Shown piece by piece: positions 5,580 through 7,240 of a stretch of DNA of 7,240 nucleotides. The DNA is from Candidatus Sulfotelmatobacter sp. (GTDB taxonomy: Bacteria; Acidobacteriota; Terriglobia; Terriglobales; SbA1). Both the position numbers and the translations under genes were made by a program. The DNA lies in NCBI GenBank assembly GCA_030151135.1, contig JASLEQ010000432.1:1-7240 (forward strand). Direction: 5' to 3'. The notes beneath the pieces are model-generated. The model was not told the origin of the DNA and made no database searches. It worked only from the letters and a program-made list of their open reading frames with translations. The stretch's first letter is position 1. The number at the start of each line of letters is the position of its first letter.

Positions 5580-7240
5580 TTACTTGCCCCGAATCACCGT
5601 CTTTGCCGCGCCCATATTGTCGTACTTGTCGTACACCCGCACGACGACTACATGTTCCGATGCAGCGTCTTTCGCGGCCTCGAGAGCGACCTTGAAATCG
5701 TAATTCTCGCTCGGAGAATCCGAAAGTTGCCCCACCGGCTCCACGTACTTCCATTCTCCCGCATCCACCGAATACTCCGCTCGCTTGATCGCCGAGAATC
5801 CGTCTTCCGCGCGCAACCGCACATGAATCTCGGTTCCCTCCAGCGAGGCCGTCAGGTTCTCGATTCGTGGCGGCGTGGTGTCGACTTCGAATCGTCGACT
5901 CTCGTGCGTTGCCGTCAGCGCCTCGCCTGGCGAGTGTGAAGGCGCATCGGACGCCACAACTTTGATGGTGTACCCGCCATCCGGAAGCAGGCTCGCATCG
6001 AAGGAGTACGCCTTGTCCGTGATGTTGTCTTTCAGCAGCAACCAGCGCGTCTCTCCGTCCCCGCGGTAATACACCGAATACACCAGCTGGTCGTCGTTGT
6101 CATCATGGGCATTCCATTTCACGCCAATCGCGTCGCGATCGTGCGTGCTCGGAACAGGAGAATCGAAGTGCCCTCCCGCAGACCCGCTCATGTCCGTCCC
6201 CAGGTTCAGCCCCGAAGATTTTGTGATTGGCTGGTATCGCATGCCCATCTGCACGGAAACGTCTTCAATCTCTGGCGCGACATTGCGCGAAAGGTAGTTC
6301 AATGTGACGGAGTCGACGGAAGGCTTCGTATTTCCCGCATGTAGCACGGCCTTCCACTGCGCATACCGCGCCGCCGGAACTCCCATCTCCGCGCCCTTGC
6401 TCAAATCAATTGCCTTCCATGGACTCCAGTTTCGGTCCGGATTATCGACGTTCCCGCTTCGAGCCAGCAATTCCACATTCCCTGTTCCTCGAAATTCCGC
6501 GCGGCCCCATCGTGAAAAAATCTTGGCGTCGAATACATCGCTCTCGTAAGACCCTTCGCTCTCCGGTCCCGGCCCCAGCAGGAAAACTTTGCCAAGGTTG
6601 CTCGTCGCCGCATAGAGTGCGCCGCCCGGAGCCTTCGCGAATCCCGTCACCTGCGACGCCGGCGATTTCAGCAAGTCTGAAAATTCATCCGGCCCGTCGA
6701 TCGTAAAAACATGCCCGCGATTTCCCGTCCCGGCCAGCAGCTTGCCCCGCGTATCAAACGCTAGCGCATACACGATGTCCTCGTGCGAAGACCATATCCG
6801 GGTCGGCGATCCGTCCGTTGCGATGCGGTATACATCCGATCCACCACTCATCCCACCTGGAGCCGGAAACGGCGCGATGGGGACCGCCGCAGCCACCGGC
6901 GTTGCCGCGCCTCCAGGCCCCGCAACCGACGAAGGAGCATTCGTCTGAATGCTCATCAGCATCGAAGCCGCCGACGCAATCCCGCCCGAACTCGCCCGCT
7001 TCTCCCCTACTCCCGCTGCGTAGATGTTTCCTTCGCGATCCAGCGCTAGCGCGGTGATCTCTTTCTTTGGAGCGCTGTAAAGCACGAATCCTTCCCCAGC
7101 CGGAGAGATCCGGTACACCAGCCCGCTTCCATCCGTGCCCGCAATCAGATTTCCTTGCGCATCGACCGCAAGCGCCCGGATATGCGTCTCGTCGCTCTTG
7201 AAGAAAACCGAATGTTCCCCCTTCGGCGTCACCTTGTAAA
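5580..7240 (-). CDS. Beta-propeller and Ig/FN3-like multidomain protein (5' partial)
   Basis: The minus-strand frame stays open to the window edge (Tyr-Lys precede the GTG at 7232), so that GTG is internal and the N-terminus is missing. Numbering from it, residues 18-236 form four propeller blades of about 41 residues. Each follows the pattern I-x-ALA-x-D-x-x-G-x-L/I-x-AGT...G-x-V/L-Y/F-x-I: IRALAVDAQGNLIAGT at 18, ITALALDREGNIYAAG at 59, IVYALAFDTRGKLLAGT at 153, and VTGFAKAPGGALYAAT at 195. Blade 2 contains an Ala/Gly/Pro/Ser-rich insertion of about 53 residues. A beta-rich region follows (about 228-315, including FSRWGRAEFRG and NWSPWKAIDL), then an FN3-like domain (about 318-452) ending in FEVDTTPPRI, and a C-terminal Ig-like domain to residue 550. 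It resembles exported acidobacterial propeller proteins of unknown role. Earlier blades and any signal peptide lie beyond 7240. Enzyme motifs are not seen. Confidence 0.85.
   Translation of the reverse strand, partial: YKVTPKGEHSVFFKSDETHIRALAVDAQGNLIAGTDGSGLVYRISPAGEGFVLYSAPKKEITALALDREGNIYAAGVGEKRASSGGIASAASMLMSIQTNAPSSVAGPGGAATPVAAAVPIAPFPAPGGMSGGSDVYRIATDGSPTRIWSSHEDIVYALAFDTRGKLLAGTGNRGHVFTIDGPDEFSDLLKSPASQVTGFAKAPGGALYAATSNLGKVFLLGPGPESEGSYESDVFDAKIFSRWGRAEFRGTGNVELLARSGNVDNPDRNWSPWKAIDLSKGAEMGVPAARYAQWKAVLHAGNTKPSVDSVTLNYLSRNVAPEIEDVSVQMGMRYQPITKSSGLNLGTDMSGSAGGHFDSPVPSTHDRDAIGVKWNAHDDNDDQLVYSVYYRGDGETRWLLLKDNITDKAYSFDASLLPDGGYTIKVVASDAPSHSPGEALTATHESRRFEVDTTPPRIENLTASLEGTEIHVRLRAEDGFSAIKRAEYSVDAGEWKYVEPVGQLSDSPSENYDFKVALEAAKDAASEHVVVVRVYDKYDNMGAAKTVIRGK

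Noticed and set aside
7230..7232. GTG on the minus strand as the true start of the propeller gene.
   Set aside because: The frame remains open to the window edge, no ribosome binding site can be judged, and the protein would begin in the middle of a propeller strand without a signal peptide.

Overview
The window comes from a moderately GC-rich (about 58-60% by eye), gene-dense bacterial chromosome. Gene style points to an Acidobacteriota (Terriglobia-like) genome. The clues are an ECF sigma/zinc-finger anti-sigma pair of a type I associate with that phylum, a large exported-looking beta-propeller protein, and an EntS-like MFS transporter. This taxonomic call rests on remembered protein style, with no rRNA or marker gene in view, so it is tentative.

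Layout, left to right. (1) Bases 1-657 (+) hold the 3' part of a PleD-like response regulator/diguanylate cyclase, cut by the window start. It has the end of a receiver domain and a complete GGDEF domain with catalytic GGEEF and inhibitory RxxD sites. (2) Bases 793-2829 (+) form a tight three-gene cluster: an unrecognised membrane protein with a signal peptide and a two-copy 24-residue repeat, an ECF sigma factor starting 4 nt after it, and a zinc-finger two-helix membrane anti-sigma factor overlapping the sigma gene by ATGA. This looks like one signalling operon and is the most interesting part of the window. (3) Bases 2892-4163 (+) encode an MFS_3/EntS-like efflux transporter. (4) Bases 4240-5535 (+) encode an AzgA-type NCS2 purine permease with a GTG start. 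(5) Bases 5580-7240 (-) hold the 3' part of a convergent gene for a beta-propeller plus Ig/FN3-like multidomain protein, cut by the window end. Its intrinsic terminator lies against, and partly over, the stop codon of the purine permease.

Functionally, the left half is regulatory (c-di-GMP signalling, envelope-type sigma/anti-sigma control) and the right half is transport plus a probable extracytoplasmic protein. Nothing links the transporters to the sigma operon except adjacency. I see no mobile elements, CRISPR arrays, tRNA or rRNA genes. Apart from the sigma operon's unrecognised first gene, the region looks like ordinary core or accessory chromosome, and I found no convincing entirely new system.
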